In this document: piece after piece, positions 52,047 through 62,572 of the stretch
How positions within the stretch are numbered: position 1 is the stretch's first letter
How the letters are laid out: every line of letters starts with the position of its first letter
Assembly: GCF_004345365.1 (NCBI RefSeq)
Contig: NZ_SLVF01000005.1
Location: forward strand, 434,001-498,000
Direction of reading: 5' to 3'
DNA: 64,000 bases
Origin: Kribbella sp. VKM Ac-2568
Lineage (GTDB): Bacteria > Actinomycetota > Actinomycetes > Propionibacteriales > Kribbellaceae
Program-made: the position numbers and the translations under genes
Notes under the pieces: generated by a model
Told to the model about the DNA's origin: nothing
The model's input: the letters and a program-made list of their open reading frames with translations, nothing else
Database searches by the model: none

Positions 52047-54710
52047 TTGCATTCCGACGACGGCGATGTCCAGCCGCCTGCACCACCCAGCACCGCCGCC
52101 GCAACCACCGCCACGCGGCCTCGCGCCGCCACCCCCGCAGCGGACTCGGCGGCCGACTCCCCTATTCCTCCGTCTGTCGGCCCGGTGGCCGCGAACGACT
52201 CCTCAGCCCGCGTCCGGAGTACTGCGGCGGCGGCCTTGCTCGCCGCTTTGCTGACCGCGGCCGGGTTCTGCGTGGCCGGGATCATCCGTGGCACCTACCC
52301 GTTCGGCTCGGCGTCGCGCAGCACGAACGACCTCGGCGCGCAGTACGTCCCCGTCTACGCCCATCTCTGGGACATCCTTCACGGCCAGGCGCAGGGCGAC
52401 CTCTTCTTCAACTGGCAGAGCGGATTCGGTGTCGGCTTCTGGGGTGACTTCGGCGTCGTCCTGGGCAGTCCGCTCTCGCTCCTGGTGGCGCTGTTCCCGC
52501 GGGACCAGATCGACCTCGCCGTCTTCGTGCTCACGACGCTGAAACTGGCGCTCGCGGCGGCCGCGATGGTGGTTCTGCTGCGCAAGATGCGCCCCGGTCC
52601 GGCCTGGCTGGCCGCGGCGCTCGGCGCGTCGTACGGGATGTGCGGGTGGGCGATCGACGACGCCGCCTACGTGCCGATGTGGCTCGACGGACTGATCGCG
52701 CTGCCGATGTTCTGCCTGGTCGGAGAATGGTCCCTGCAAGCACTGACCCCCGGTGGGGTACGGCGCACGAACCGTCTGCTGAGCGTGCTCGTGATCGGCC
52801 TGTTCTGGTTCTCCAACTTCTACACCGCCTACATGGCAACGATCGCGGGCGGCCTCGTGCTGCTCGCGCGGGTGCTCACCAGCGACCTGAGCTGGTTCAG
52901 GCGGCTGCGAGTGCTGCTCCGGCACGCGGTGTCCGTCGTGCTTGGTATGGCTCTGGCGGCGCCGCTCCTGATCCCGGTCTTCACCGCGAACAGCGAAGCG
53001 ACCACGTCACCATCGGGCTTCTTCACGCCCCTTCCGCTCGACAAGTTCCTGTCCCGGCTGATGCCGTTGTCGGAAGGTGTGGGCGCCAGCGCAAGCCTGT
53101 ACGTCGGAACCGCGGCGCTGCTGCTGGCCCTGACACTGCCGTTCAACGGGTCCCTCAAGGCGATCACCCGGGTGGTCTGGACCGCGACGGTCGTGCTGCT
53201 CGGAGCGTCGTTCCTCTGGTCGCCGACGCAGATGTTCTGGCACGGGTTCGACACCCCGAACGGCAGCCAGTACCGCGAGGCGTTCGTGCTCTGCGGCGTG
53301 CTGGTGATCGTGGCCTGGCTGTCGTCCGCGGATCGTGCGCCGAGCCCGATCGCGCTGGGCGGCGCCGCGGCCTTGCTCGTCGCGCTCGCCCTGATCAGCC
53401 AGGGCAGTCCGTTCCTGACCTCGGGCAGTGTCGGCATGCTCGCCGCCGCGGGCGGTCTGACCATCGCGATGATGCTGACCTTGTGGCTGATCAGACGCCT
53501 CGGCAACCGTGGCTGGTCCGGGCTGCCGGTCGTCGCGGCGGTCGTGCTGGTGATCGTGGTCGGCGTGGAGACCACACTGAGCGCAGTGGTGATGGATGAG
53601 CAGCGAGCCAAGTTCCTTTCGGCATCGGCGCCCGCTTGGGGACCACAGCAGACCGAACAACGCGACAAGATCGTCGCTGCGTCCGACTGGCCGGAGTACC
53701 GCACCGACCCCGGCACGAGGACCACCCCGAACGATCCGATGCTGCTGGGCGGGCAGGGAGGCGGCCTCTACAGCAGCCTGCTGCCGGCGAGTCTCCACGA
53801 GACGCTGAGCGGCCTCGGTTTCGGCTGGGCGGGCTTCGGCCGCGCGTCCTACGCCCTCGACAACCCGGTCACCGACGCCATCTTCTCCATCGGCGCGGCG
53901 ATGCATCGCGACGACGACCTCACCCGCGTCGACGCCCCGCCCTTGGTGACGGTCCGCCCCGGCCCGGCCCCCGACGTACCGTTCACCAGCGCGTACGGCC
54001 TGCAGGAACGACTTCTCGGCGCCCAGGTGTACGACGTCCCGGCGTACCGCGGGAGCCTGGTGGCCCCCGGGCTGCTGACGCTGAAGGCGCGGTGTCCTGT
54101 GCGGTCCACCGTGTTCCTCAACTTCCCGCAGGTCGGCGGCCAGGCTCGACTGGCGGGCGGCGAGTGGCAAGCGCTGACGGCCTCGCGCCGACCGAGGACC
54201 ACCACCAGCAGCAAGATGGTGGAGCTCGGCAAGACACCGGCCTCGGGAGAGGTCCTGATCGACCTGCAGGTCGTCGCCGCTGTCCGGGGGGCGATCACAC
54301 CGCGGGGTGCGCTGGGCTGTCTCGATACCGCCAAGCTGGCAACCGCCGTATCCGGCCTCCGAGCGACCGGCGCCACGCACGTAGAGGCGGGCGGACGCTC
54401 GATCTCGGCGACGCTCAAGCCCGGCAGTACCGGGGTGGCGGTGATCGCCGCGCCCGCGCTGCCCGGCTGGCTGTGCGTCAGGGATGGCGGGAAGCCGGAG
54501 AAGCCGACGAGCTTCGGCGGTCTGCTCTCGGTGTCGCTGCCCGGACCTACCGAGCGAGTGAGCTGCGAGTACTTGCCGCCGGGCCTGGGAATCGGCCTGG
54601 CAGCAGGAGGCGGCGCGCTGCTGATCACGTTCGCTCTGGTGCTCGCGGCATGGTCCCGCAGACGCCCGAGCGCAAGCGCCGAAGAACCCCCGACGCAGGG
54701 CGCTAACTGA
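52047..54710 (+). CDS. YfhO-family membrane glycosyltransferase-like protein
   Basis: Up to 887 residues from TTG 52047; the first 55 residues are Ala/Pro/Thr-rich and a later GTG is possible. About 12-13 membrane helices follow, with a large extracellular loop RGTYPFGSASRSTNDLGAQY carrying the acidic motif and FFNWQSGFGVGFWGDFGVVL. YfhO proteins use polyprenyl-phosphate sugars to modify lipoteichoic acid or other surface polymers; the divergent GtrB-like gene would make the donor. The C-terminal third is an extracellular beta-rich domain and final helix. Confidence 0.85.
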   Translation: MHSDDGDVQPPAPPSTAAATTATRPRAATPAADSAADSPIPPSVGPVAANDSSARVRSTAAAALLAALLTAAGFCVAGIIRGTYPFGSASRSTNDLGAQYVPVYAHLWDILHGQAQGDLFFNWQSGFGVGFWGDFGVVLGSPLSLLVALFPRDQIDLAVFVLTTLKLALAAAAMVVLLRKMRPGPAWLAAALGASYGMCGWAIDDAAYVPMWLDGLIALPMFCLVGEWSLQALTPGGVRRTNRLLSVLVIGLFWFSNFYTAYMATIAGGLVLLARVLTSDLSWFRRLRVLLRHAVSVVLGMALAAPLLIPVFTANSEATTSPSGFFTPLPLDKFLSRLMPLSEGVGASASLYVGTAALLLALTLPFNGSLKAITRVVWTATVVLLGASFLWSPTQMFWHGFDTPNGSQYREAFVLCGVLVIVAWLSSADRAPSPIALGGAAALLVALALISQGSPFLTSGSVGMLAAAGGLTIAMMLTLWLIRRLGNRGWSGLPVVAAVVLVIVVGVETTLSAVVMDEQRAKFLSASAPAWGPQQTEQRDKIVAASDWPEYRTDPGTRTTPNDPMLLGGQGGGLYSSLLPASLHETLSGLGFGWAGFGRASYALDNPVTDAIFSIGAAMHRDDDLTRVDAPPLVTVRPGPAPDVPFTSAYGLQERLLGAQVYDVPAYRGSLVAPGLLTLKARCPVRSTVFLNFPQVGGQARLAGGEWQALTASRRPRTTTSSKMVELGKTPASGEVLIDLQVVAAVRGAITPRGALGCLDTAKLATAVSGLRATGATHVEAGGRSISATLKPGSTGVAVIAAPALPGWLCVRDGGKPEKPTSFGGLLSVSLPGPTERVSCEYLPPGLGIGLAAGGGALLITFALVLAAWSRRRPSASAEEPPTQGAN

Positions 54711-55692
54711 TGTCGCGGCTAGAGAAGACGAAGGCGCCGAGTGCGACCAGGACCACGGTGACGACGGCGAGATACCAGGCGCCGTGCTCGAACGTCAGCG
54801 TCTTCGTGATGGTGCTGCAGCCGTAGCCGCCGTCGCTGGTGGGCTGGCAGTTGTCGATGTAGTACGTCGCGTCGTGCTGGATCCAGGCGTCGAAGTTGAG
54901 TTTCACCAACCAGGGTTGGAGTTTGGTGAGGAAGCCGCCGAACACGCCTTCGACCAGGACGATGTAGCCCATCGCCACCCCGATCGCGGCCGCGGTGTGC
55001 CGGAGCAGCAGTCCCACCACTCCCCCGAGCGCGGCGCCGACGGCCGTGACCAGCACCCCTCGGCCCGCTTGCGCGGTGAGATCACCCCAGACCTTGCCCG
55101 TCGTACCGGCGGTGATGCCCACCTGGTCGATGATCAGGAACGTGCCTACCAACAGCATCGCGTAGACCACCACCGCCACCGGGACCATGCCGATCGCGGC
55201 GGCCAGCAACTTGCTGCCGTACACGCGCATCCGGCGTGGCTCGAACGTCAGCCAGTTGCCGATCGAACCGCTGCTGAATTCCGCGCCGACGAAGCTCGCG
55301 CCGATCAGGAAGGCGGCGAACACCAGCAGGTACGACCCTCCGAGCAGTTGCTCCGGCATCACCTCGGCGAAGACGGCCCTCGGCTTCAGGAACTGGTCGA
55401 TGGACGGGCCGTTGGTCTGGCAGTACACCTCGACCGGGTCCTTCGGGTCGGGCATCGTCGCATAGTCCTCCAGGCACCGCTTCGTGTACTCCGCGCCGTG
55501 CAACTCCCAGTCCTTCGCAGCGATCTCGTACTGCGCTTGCGCCTGCCGCCGCTGGTCCTCCGACTCCGGCCGGGCGTTGTTCCAGGTCGCGACCAGCACG
55601 ATCGCGGTGATCAGCAAGACCCCCGCGACGCCGATCAGGGTCAGCCGACGGGCCACCAGCCGGCGCAGTTCGACCCCGCTGAGCCGGATCAT
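54703..55692 (-). CDS. ABC-2 type transporter permease
   Basis: 329 residues, about six membrane helices with a 120-residue extracellular loop between helices 1 and 2 ([20 protein letters not shown], containing two Cys). The start overlaps the ATPase stop as ATGA, so the two form a two-gene exporter operon. Substrate unknown; loops of this type occur in lantibiotic or antibiotic resistance exporters. Its 3' end overlaps the YfhO gene by 8 bp. Confidence 0.88.
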   Translation of the reverse strand: MIRLSGVELRRLVARRLTLIGVAGVLLITAIVLVATWNNARPESEDQRRQAQAQYEIAAKDWELHGAEYTKRCLEDYATMPDPKDPVEVYCQTNGPSIDQFLKPRAVFAEVMPEQLLGGSYLLVFAAFLIGASFVGAEFSSGSIGNWLTFEPRRMRVYGSKLLAAAIGMVPVAVVVYAMLLVGTFLIIDQVGITAGTTGKVWGDLTAQAGRGVLVTAVGAALGGVVGLLLRHTAAAIGVAMGYIVLVEGVFGGFLTKLQPWLVKLNFDAWIQHDATYYIDNCQPTSDGGYGCSTITKTLTFEHGAWYLAVVTVVLVALGAFVFSSRDIS

Positions 55693-56657
55693 CGGGTGCC
55701 TCCGAGGCCTTCGTCGGCGGTCAGTTCGAGGAAGACGGACTCCAGGTCGGCGCGGACCGGGATCAGCTCGGACACGTACAACTCCTGCTGCGCGAGGCGC
55801 CTGGTCACGTCGGCCGGATGCTCGGCGCCGTCCACGAACAGGTAGTTGCCCTCGGCCCGCACCGTGAGCCCGGCAGCGGCCAGGATCCTGGTCGCGGCCT
55901 CACGTTGCGCCGCCGGGTCACCGAGCGGGCTGTCGATCGGGCTGTCGATGGCGACCTTCACGGTCGTCCTGCCACTGCCGCCGATCACCTCCGCAACGGT
56001 GCCGGAGGCAAGCAATCTGCCGTGGCCGATGATCGAGACGGTGTCCGCGACCTGCTCCACCTCGGCCAGGATGTGGCTGCTGACCAGGACCGTCCGGCCC
56101 TGCTCGCCCAGGCCCCGCATGGTCTCGCGGATCTCCCGGATGCCGGCCGGGTCGAGGCCGTTGGTGGGCTCGTCGAAGATCAGCAGCTCGGGCTCCTTCA
56201 GCAGGGTGGCCGCGATCGCGAGCCGCTGCTTCATGCCGAGCGAGTAGGTCTTGAACTTGTCCTTGCCGCGCTCGCCCAGCGAGGTCTCCTCGAGCACCTC
56301 GCCGACCCTGCCGCGCGGCGCGCCGATCGCGTCGGCCAGCAGTTCGAGGTTCTTCCGGCCGCTGAAGGTGGGGAAGAACTTCGGCGACTCGACGATCGCG
56401 CCGACCCTGCCGACGACATCCGGCAGGTGCTCCGGGACGACCTGGTCGAACACCATCATGGTGCCGGCGTCGGCGCGGACCAGGCCCAGCAGCATCCGGA
56501 TCGAGGTGGTCTTCCCGGAGCCGTTCGGACCGAGAAAGCCGTGCACGCCGCCGACCGGCACCTCCAGGTCGAGGCCCTGGACCGCGACCACCCGCTTGCC
56601 GCGACGGGTCCGGTAGGTCTTGCGCAAGGCCTGTGTGCGGATCGCCAGGTCCGGCAT
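55689..56657 (-). CDS. ABC transporter ATP-binding protein
   Basis: 322 residues from ATG 56657 ([20 protein letters not shown]) preceded by AGAGGGG. Walker A GPNGSGKT, signature [15 protein letters not shown], Walker [15 protein letters not shown] and a His-less switch region are as in DrrA/CcmA-type exporters. Final 80 residues are the usual extension. With the downstream permease it makes an ABC-2 exporter. Confidence 0.92.
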   Translation of the reverse strand: MPDLAIRTQALRKTYRTRRGKRVVAVQGLDLEVPVGGVHGFLGPNGSGKTTSIRMLLGLVRADAGTMMVFDQVVPEHLPDVVGRVGAIVESPKFFPTFSGRKNLELLADAIGAPRGRVGEVLEETSLGERGKDKFKTYSLGMKQRLAIAATLLKEPELLIFDEPTNGLDPAGIREIRETMRGLGEQGRTVLVSSHILAEVEQVADTVSIIGHGRLLASGTVAEVIGGSGRTTVKVAIDSPIDSPLGDPAAQREAATRILAAAGLTVRAEGNYLFVDGAEHPADVTRRLAQQELYVSELIPVRADLESVFLELTADEGLGGTR

Positions 56658-56870
56658 GCCCACCCCTCTCGACGCCTCCCCGGATCGGGGCATCGCTCAT
56701 CCTTGCAGAGGCAGACGCCCATCCCGCCGGGTTTGTTGCTGAGCGCACGAGTGGATCGTTCAAGGGGTGGGTCGGGGGTCGCGGGCGACCGGGATCTGGT
56801 CCAAGATTCAATGGATACTGTTGACAACGGCCTGCGCCGGGCGCAGGACGCCCCCGACCGAGGAGATGTC

Positions 56871-57341
56871 GTGAACACTCGACCCCCGCTGCCGCCCTTC
56901 ACCGAAGAGACAGCGATCCAGAAGGTCCGCGCGGCCGAGAACGCCTGGAACAAACAGGACCCGGAGGCCGTGTCGCTGGCCTACACCCCGGACACCTACT
57001 GGCGGAACCGCGACACCTTCGTCACCGGGCGCGCCGAGGTGGTCGAGTTCCTGACCCAGAAGTGGGCCCGCGAGTTGGACTACCGCCTGATCAAGGAACT
57101 CTGGGCCTACACCGACAACCGGATCGCCGTCCGCTTCGTCTACGAGTCCCACGACAGCACCGGCCAGTGGTACCGCTCCCACGGCAACGAAAACTGGGAG
57201 TTCGACGAGAACGGCCTCATGAAGGTCCGCCGAGCCAGCATCAACGACCAGAAGATCAACGAATCAGACCGCCTCTTCCATTGGGACGCTCCCGGCCCCC
57301 GCCCAGAAGACCACCCGGGACTCACCGACCTGGGCCTCTGA
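56871..57341 (+). CDS. DUF1348 (NTF2-like) protein
   Basis: 156 residues from GTG 56871 (AGGAGA upstream). [40 protein letters not shown] and [20 protein letters not shown] are the DUF1348 pattern; the NTF2 fold usually makes a small hydrophobic pocket, role unknown. ATG 56811 upstream is possible but adds residues absent from the family. Confidence 0.88.
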   Translation: MNTRPPLPPFTEETAIQKVRAAENAWNKQDPEAVSLAYTPDTYWRNRDTFVTGRAEVVEFLTQKWARELDYRLIKELWAYTDNRIAVRFVYESHDSTGQWYRSHGNENWEFDENGLMKVRRASINDQKINESDRLFHWDAPGPRPEDHPGLTDLGL

Positions 57342-57974
57342 CTCCGCCCCCAACCGCCGCAGCACCCAGCAGCGCAGGGACAACGGACGAGACATACGGA
57401 CGGCGCGCGGACGGGCGAGGGCAGGGCGTGGGCGGGTTGGGACGGTACGCGGATCTCGCGGCGAGGCCTGACCTGGGTCGGGGGGTGCTTCCGGGGTGGC
57501 GTGTACCTAGCGACAGGTAGAACCGGTGCGCTCGCGGAGATACCAGGCGTGGGCTGCCCGCCTGAGTGGTGGGCGCGGCGACCACCTCCTGTCCGTCGGT
57601 ACGCCAGCGGCTCCCGGGGTGGGTTTTCGCTCCGTGGGTAGTGGGTTCGCCTGGGCGCATCGTGGTGGTGCCGATTCGGTGCCGGCGCTGGCGGTTGTTC
57701 GCCCACTGCCGGTTTGTTGGCCGGCTGACGGGTTTGGTCTGCGGCGTGTGGCTCGTTTCGGGGTCCACTGGCGGGTTGTTCGCTGGCTGGCGGCTTTGTA
57801 AGCGCCAGCGGCCGAACAAGCCGTGATCGGGAGACCGGTCGCCGGGCTGGGGCCGACGCGGCACCCACCCGCACCGGCTGCCCGCTCGTCGTGTGCCCAG
57901 CCAGGCACCACCGGTCCCGGTCGCGAGAAGGGCCGAGGCCCCCCGCCGACCCGCGAAACCCCGTACAGAAGAAT
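57342..57974. other. Non-coding stretch before the copper operon
   Basis: 633 bp without a supported gene: the translations on both strands are Arg/Gly/Trp-rich shadows. The middle is unusually G/T-skewed (57540-57800) with repeated GGCGGGTTGTTCGC/GGCTGGCGG-like units. The right part carries copy 2 of the dispersed repeat. Confidence 0.5.
57886..57929. repeat. Dispersed repeat, copy 2
   Basis: CTCGTCGTGTGCCCAGCCAG continuing through GCACCACCGGTCCCGGTCGCG closely matches 46739-46783. Both copies are intergenic. Confidence 0.5.
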
Positions 57975-58060
57975 TACCCCCGAGGGGTATCCCTCAAAGG
58001 CTTGCCAAGGGATACCCCGAGGGGGTAAGTTCTGACGTGTTGACATACCCCCACGGGGTA
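57975..58060. promoter_or_regulatory. Triple CsoR operator and promoter of the copper operon
   Basis: Three TACCCCC-type dyads: TACCCCCGAGGGGTA (57975-57989), TACCCCGAGGGGGTA (58013-58027) and TACCCCCACGGGGTA (58046-58060). The first two with flanking CCCT/AGGG make a larger inverted repeat. TTGACA at 58040-58045 is a good -35 box and the third dyad fills the -35/-10 spacer, the classic place for CsoR repression relieved by Cu(I). Confidence 0.8.
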
Positions 58061-58084
58061 GCTGCAGGAGAGAGAGGGACCGCC

Positions 58085-58402
58085 ATGACCACCGAAGAGC
58101 AGCCGACCGAGCCGGGCCACGTGCACGGTTACACCGCCGAGAAGTCCAGCCATCTGAAGCGGCTGCGCCGGATCGAGGGGCAGATTCGCGGCCTGCAGCG
58201 GATGGTCGAGGAGGACAAGTACTGCATCGACATCCTCACCCAGGTGTCGGCCGCGACGAAGGCACTCCAGTCCTTCTCGCTGGAACTCCTGGACGAGCAC
58301 CTGTCGCACTGCGTGGTCGAGGCCGCGCAGAAGGGCGGGGCGGAGGCCGAGGAGAAGGTCCGCGAGGCCTCCGACGCGATCGCCCGCCTGGTCCGCAGCT
58401 GA
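58085..58402 (+). CDS. csoR: CsoR-family copper-sensing repressor
   Basis: 105 residues from ATG 58085 (GGAGAGAGAGG upstream). The all-helical fold has LKRLRRIEGQIRGLQRMVEE and the Cu(I) ligand set Cys in KYCIDILTQ, His and Cys in LDEHLSHCV. It represses the downstream copper genes until Cu(I) binds. G/C-rich dyads lie directly before it, so it is autoregulated. The Cys-His-Cys set favours copper over nickel (RcnR) sensing. Confidence 0.93.
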   Translation: MTTEEQPTEPGHVHGYTAEKSSHLKRLRRIEGQIRGLQRMVEEDKYCIDILTQVSAATKALQSFSLELLDEHLSHCVVEAAQKGGAEAEEKVREASDAIARLVRS

Positions 58403-58500
58403 TCCAGCCAGTTCAGCCACACCAGACACCAATCACCCCGGCACAGAGTCACCTCAACTCAGCGCCGGTGATCCACAAAACACGAGCAAGGAGCACCGAT

Positions 58501-58737
58501 ATGACCACCACGACCTACTCCGTCACCGGCATGACCTGCGGCCACTGCACCGCCGCTGTCACCGAGGAGCTCAGCAAGCTGGTCGGCGTCCAGCGGGTCA
58601 GCATCGACCTCAACGCCGGTGGCACCTCCGCTGTCCACGTGACCAGCGAGTCCGCCCTCGACGAGTCGGCCGTGCGCGAGGCCGTCGACGAGGCGGGCTA
58701 CGAGCTGGCCACCTCTTCTCCGGGCGTCACAGCATGA
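58501..58737 (+). CDS. copZ: CopZ-like copper chaperone
   Basis: 78 residues with one HMA fold and MTCGHC metal site (GMTCGHCTAAVTEELSKLVG). It carries Cu(I) to the P-type ATPase encoded two genes on. Its stop overlaps the next start as ATGA. A GGAG site lies about 10 bp before the ATG. Confidence 0.92.
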   Translation: MTTTTYSVTGMTCGHCTAAVTEELSKLVGVQRVSIDLNAGGTSAVHVTSESALDESAVREAVDEAGYELATSSPGVTA

Positions 58738-59735
58738 CCGGGGCTGTCGCGCTCCGGCTCGGCGCGTTCGCTGGTGCGCTCGCGCTGGCCTTCGCCGGCG
58801 CCTTCGCCATCGGCTCCGCGGTCGACCCGATCGCGGCAGCCGACCCCGCCCCGCACGCCGAGAACCCGGCCATGCCGGCGATGGACGAGTCAGGCGAAGC
58901 GCATGGCGGCGGACACAGCGATCCCGCGGCACAACCGCCCGGGCTCGCGGTGTCCCAGGCCGGCTACACCCTGGTCCCGGCGACGACGTTCTTCCAGCCG
59001 GGCAAGCAGGAGACGCTGAAGTTCACGATCCAGGGTCCGGACGGCAAGCCCGTCACGCAGTACACGCAGACCCACGAGAAGGACCTGCACCTGATCGTCG
59101 TACGGCGGGATCTGGCCGGGTTCCACCACGTGCACCCGACGCGGGACGCGAGTGGCACCTGGACCATCCCGTTCACGTTCACCGCGGGTGGCACCTGGCG
59201 GATGTTCACCGACTTCCAGCCGGCCGGGCTCGACAAGACGCTGACGCTCGGCACCGACGTGAACGTGTCCGGGCTCTACGTCCCGGTCCCGTTGAACGAG
59301 CCGGCCAGCGTCTACTCGGTCGACGGGTATGACGTGACCCTGGCGGGCAAGCCGGTCGCCGGGAAGGAATCCGAGCTCACTTTCCTGATCAGCAAGGACG
59401 GCAAGCCGGTCACCGATCTCCAGCCGTACCTCGGGGCGTTCGGGCACCTGGTGTCCCTGCGTGGCGGCGATCTGGCCTACCTGCACACACATCCGTCCGA
59501 GGAGGCGAAGGCCGGGATGAAGGGCGGTCCGCAGATCGAGTTCGGTACGACGTTCCCGACGGCCGGCACCTACAGCCTGTTCCTGGACTTCCAGCACGCG
59601 GGCAGGGTCCACACCGCCGAGTTCACCGTGAACGTCAGCACCACCGGTACCGCGATCGTCCCGCCGGCCACCTTGCCGAGCCCGACACCGAAGAAGACCA
59701 CCCCGGGCCACGAGTCCACCCCGCACGGCCACTGA
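58734..59735 (+). CDS. Secreted or anchored His-rich protein of the copper operon
   Basis: 333 residues. An N-terminal hydrophobic segment (about 5-28) is followed by a Met/His-rich stretch ([15 protein letters not shown]), then two beta-rich domains with [22 protein letters not shown]-like and [11 protein letters not shown]is clusters, and a Pro/Thr C-terminal tail ending HESTPHGH. This fits a periplasm-side copper binding or buffering protein often seen between copZ and copA in actinobacteria. No enzyme motif is visible. Confidence 0.75.
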   Translation: MTGAVALRLGAFAGALALAFAGAFAIGSAVDPIAAADPAPHAENPAMPAMDESGEAHGGGHSDPAAQPPGLAVSQAGYTLVPATTFFQPGKQETLKFTIQGPDGKPVTQYTQTHEKDLHLIVVRRDLAGFHHVHPTRDASGTWTIPFTFTAGGTWRMFTDFQPAGLDKTLTLGTDVNVSGLYVPVPLNEPASVYSVDGYDVTLAGKPVAGKESELTFLISKDGKPVTDLQPYLGAFGHLVSLRGGDLAYLHTHPSEEAKAGMKGGPQIEFGTTFPTAGTYSLFLDFQHAGRVHTAEFTVNVSTTGTAIVPPATLPSPTPKKTTPGHESTPHGH

Positions 59736-59749
59736 GAGGAGGCTCCACA

Positions 59750-61993
59750 ATGACCACCCCAGCACCACCGGGCAACTCCGTCGAACTCATCATCGGTGGC
59801 ATGACCTGTGCCTCCTGCGCCAACCGGGTCGAGAAGAAACTGAACCGGATGGAAGGCGTCACCGCCACCGTCAACTACGCCACCGAGAAGGCGAAGGTGA
59901 CGTTCGACGAGGGCGTCAGCACGGACGACCTGGTCGCCACCGTCGAGGCGACCGGCTACACCGCCGCGTTGCCGACTCCCCCTGCTGCCGACAGCCCCGA
60001 GCCGCCGGATGAGCTCAAACCACTGCGCGAGCGCCTGATCACCAGCATCGTGCTCGCCGTCCCGGTAGTTGCCCTGGGCATGATTCCGGCGCTGCAGTTC
60101 GACTACTGGCAGTGGGCCTCGCTGACGCTCGCGGCGCCAGTCGTCACCTGGGCGGCCTGGCCGTTCCACAAGGCCGCCTGGGTGAACCTGCGCCACGGCG
60201 CCACCACCATGGACACCCTCGTCTCGCTGGGTGTCATCAGCGCCTTCCTCTGGTCGCTCTACGCGCTGTTCCTCGGCGAAGCGGGCCGGCCCGGGATGAC
60301 GATGCCGTTCACCCTGATCCCGTCCCGCGGCAGCGGCGCCGAGGAGATCTATCTCGAGGTCGCGGCCGGCGTGACCACCTTCCTGCTGGCCGGCCGGTAC
60401 TTCGAGGGTCGCGCCAAGCGCCGCTCCGGAGCAGCCCTGCAGGCGCTGCTGGAGCTCGGCGCGAAGGACGTCGCCGTACTCCGCGACGGCGCCGAGGTGC
60501 GCATCCCCGCGGACCAGCTTGCCGTGGGCAACCAGTTCGTGGTCCGGCCGGGCGAGAAGATCGCCACCGACGGCGTGATCGTCACCGGCAGCAGCGCGGT
60601 GGACGCGTCGATGCTGACCGGCGAATCCGTACCGGTCGAGGTGAGCGAGGGCGACGCCGTCGTCGGCGCCACCGTGAACGCCGGCGGACGGCTCGTCGTC
60701 AGGGCCACCCGGGTCGGAGCCGACACCCAGCTGGCGCAGATGGCCCGGCTGGTGGAGGACGCCCAGAACGGCAAGGCAGCGGTGCAGCGGCTGGCCGATC
60801 GGATCTCCGGGGTGTTCGTGCCGATCGTGATCGTGCTGGCGTTCGGCACCCTCGCGTTCTGGCTCGGCAACGGGTCTCCGACCGAGGTGGCGTTCACCGC
60901 GGCCGTGGCTGTGCTGATCATCGCCTGCCCCTGTGCCCTCGGCCTGGCCACCCCGACCGCGCTGATGGTCGGGACCGGACGTGGCGCGCAACTGGGAATC
61001 CTGATCAAGGGCCCGGAGGTGCTGGAGTCCACCCGTCGCGTCGACACCGTCGTCCTCGACAAGACCGGCACCGTGACCACCGGCCGGATGGCTCTGGTCG
61101 ACGTCCTGCTGGCCGACGGCGAGGATCGCGCCGAGGTACTGCGGCTGGCGGGTGCGCTGGAGCACTCCAGCGAACACCCCATCGCCCAGGCGATCGCCCG
61201 CGGGGCCGCTGACGAACTCGGTACCCTCCCCACGGCCGAGGACTTCGGCAACGTCGAGGGCCTCGGAGTACAAGGGATCGTCGACGGGCACGCAGTACTG
61301 GTCGGGCGGACGCGGCTCCTCGCGGAGTGGAGCCAGCACTTGCCCGAGGCCCTGGCACACGCCAAGGAACACGCGGAAGCAGAAGGCAGTACTGCGGTAG
61401 CGGTCGGGTGGGACGGCAAGGCCCGCGCCGTACTGGTGGTCGCCGACACGGTCAAGCCCAGCTCGGCCGAGGCGATCCGCCAACTGAAGGCGCTCGGACT
61501 CCGGCCGGTCCTACTCACCGGCGACAACGAGGCGGTGGCTCAGAAGGTCGCGGCCGAGGTGGGGATCGACGAGGTCATCGCCGAGGTGTTGCCGGCCGAC
61601 AAGGTCGACGAGGTGAAGAAGTTGCAGGCCGAGGGCCGGGTGGTCGCGATGGTCGGCGACGGCGTGAACGACGCGGCCGCGCTGGCGCAGGCGGATCTCG
61701 GGCTCAGCATGGGGACCGGCAGCGACGTGGCGATCGAGGCGAGCGACCTGACCCTGGTCCGCGGCGACCTGCGCTCGGCGGCGGACGCGATCCGGCTGTC
61801 GCGGCGGACCCTGCGGACGATCAAGGGCAACCTGTTCTGGGCGTTCGCGTACAACGTGGCCGGGTTGCCGCTGGCGGCCGCCGGGCTGCTGAACCCGATG
61901 CTCGCGGGCGCGGCGATGGCTTTCAGTTCGGTCTTCGTGGTGTCCAACAGCCTCCGCCTCCGCCGCTTCCAGCCGCTCACCCCCGGAGAATGA
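59750..61993 (+). CDS. copA: Copper-exporting P1B-type ATPase
   Basis: 747 residues. One N-terminal HMA domain (GGMTCASC, Cys20 and Cys23), eight membrane helices, TGES actuator motif, the ion-binding CPC at 393-395 ([15 protein letters not shown]), phosphorylated Asp437 in [15 protein letters not shown] and [10 protein letters not shown] are all in place. It pumps Cu(I) out of the cytoplasm. It lies 15 bp after the secreted-protein gene in the CsoR operon. Confidence 0.95.
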   Translation: MTTPAPPGNSVELIIGGMTCASCANRVEKKLNRMEGVTATVNYATEKAKVTFDEGVSTDDLVATVEATGYTAALPTPPAADSPEPPDELKPLRERLITSIVLAVPVVALGMIPALQFDYWQWASLTLAAPVVTWAAWPFHKAAWVNLRHGATTMDTLVSLGVISAFLWSLYALFLGEAGRPGMTMPFTLIPSRGSGAEEIYLEVAAGVTTFLLAGRYFEGRAKRRSGAALQALLELGAKDVAVLRDGAEVRIPADQLAVGNQFVVRPGEKIATDGVIVTGSSAVDASMLTGESVPVEVSEGDAVVGATVNAGGRLVVRATRVGADTQLAQMARLVEDAQNGKAAVQRLADRISGVFVPIVIVLAFGTLAFWLGNGSPTEVAFTAAVAVLIIACPCALGLATPTALMVGTGRGAQLGILIKGPEVLESTRRVDTVVLDKTGTVTTGRMALVDVLLADGEDRAEVLRLAGALEHSSEHPIAQAIARGAADELGTLPTAEDFGNVEGLGVQGIVDGHAVLVGRTRLLAEWSQHLPEALAHAKEHAEAEGSTAVAVGWDGKARAVLVVADTVKPSSAEAIRQLKALGLRPVLLTGDNEAVAQKVAAEVGIDEVIAEVLPADKVDEVKKLQAEGRVVAMVGDGVNDAAALAQADLGLSMGTGSDVAIEASDLTLVRGDLRSAADAIRLSRRTLRTIKGNLFWAFAYNVAGLPLAAAGLLNPMLAGAAMAFSSVFVVSNSLRLRRFQPLTPGE

Positions 61994-61994
61994 G

Positions 61995-62525
61995 ATGACC
62001 CACGACGCACACGAGCATGGAGATCACCAGGCACACGCCGAGCATGGAGATCACCCAGCACAGGCTGCGCACGGAGGCCACGCGCAGGAGCAGAGTCTGA
62101 CCCGGCAGGCGATCTCGGCGACCGTGCACTGCCTGACCGGCTGCGCGATCGGTGAGGTCCTCGGCATGGTGATCGGCACCGCGCTCGGGCTGCACAACCT
62201 GGCGACGGTGGTGCTGTCGATCGTCCTGGCGTTCTTCTTCGGCTACTCGCTGACCATCCGGCCGGTGCTGAAGGCCGGGGTGACCTTCCGGCAGGCGCTC
62301 AAGATCGCGCTGGCCGCCGACACGCTGAGCATCCTGACGATGGAGATCGTCGACAACGCGATCATCCTGGCGGTGCCCGGCGCGATGGACGCCGGCCTGG
62401 CCTCGGTGCTCTTCTGGGCCAGCCTGGCCGTCTCCCTCGCGATCGCCTTCGTCCTCACCGTCCCGGTCAACCGCTGGCTGATCGGCCGCGGCAAGGGCCA
62501 CGCGGTGATGCACGCCTACCACTGA
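61995..62525 (+). CDS. DUF4396 membrane protein with His-rich N-terminus
   Basis: 176 residues, starting 2 bp after copA. Residues 1-32 are a His-rich metal-binding leader (HDAHEHGDHQAHAEHGDH), followed by the DUF4396 four-helix membrane domain with TVHCLTGCAIGEVLGMVIGT and ALAADTLSILTMEIVDNAI. The conserved CxxGC-like Cys pair and the copper operon suggest copper handling, perhaps uptake into or release from the membrane site. Function otherwise unknown. Confidence 0.8.
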   Translation: MTHDAHEHGDHQAHAEHGDHPAQAAHGGHAQEQSLTRQAISATVHCLTGCAIGEVLGMVIGTALGLHNLATVVLSIVLAFFFGYSLTIRPVLKAGVTFRQALKIALAADTLSILTMEIVDNAIILAVPGAMDAGLASVLFWASLAVSLAIAFVLTVPVNRWLIGRGKGHAVMHAYH

Positions 62526-62531
62526 CACCGG

Positions 62532-62569
62532 CCCCTTTGCGTCCGAGGAATCCCCCTCGGACGCAAGGG
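62532..62569. terminator. Bidirectional terminator between copper operon and GH13 gene
   Basis: CCCTTTGCGTCCGAGG pairs with CCTCGGACGCAAGGG around a short AATCCC loop, with T residues on the copper side, between convergent genes. Confidence 0.8.
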
Positions 62570-62572
62570 CTT

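Noticed and set aside
51854..52294. 147-codon N-terminal extension of the GT2 enzyme
   Set aside because: Low-complexity sequence overlapping the divergent promoter region; the GT2 fold begins at ATG 51853.
57540..57830. Possible small genes or CRISPR-like repeats in the G/T-rich spacer
   Set aside because: Units such as GGCTGGCGG are irregular in length and spacing, no direct repeats of CRISPR size, and no codon-like structure.
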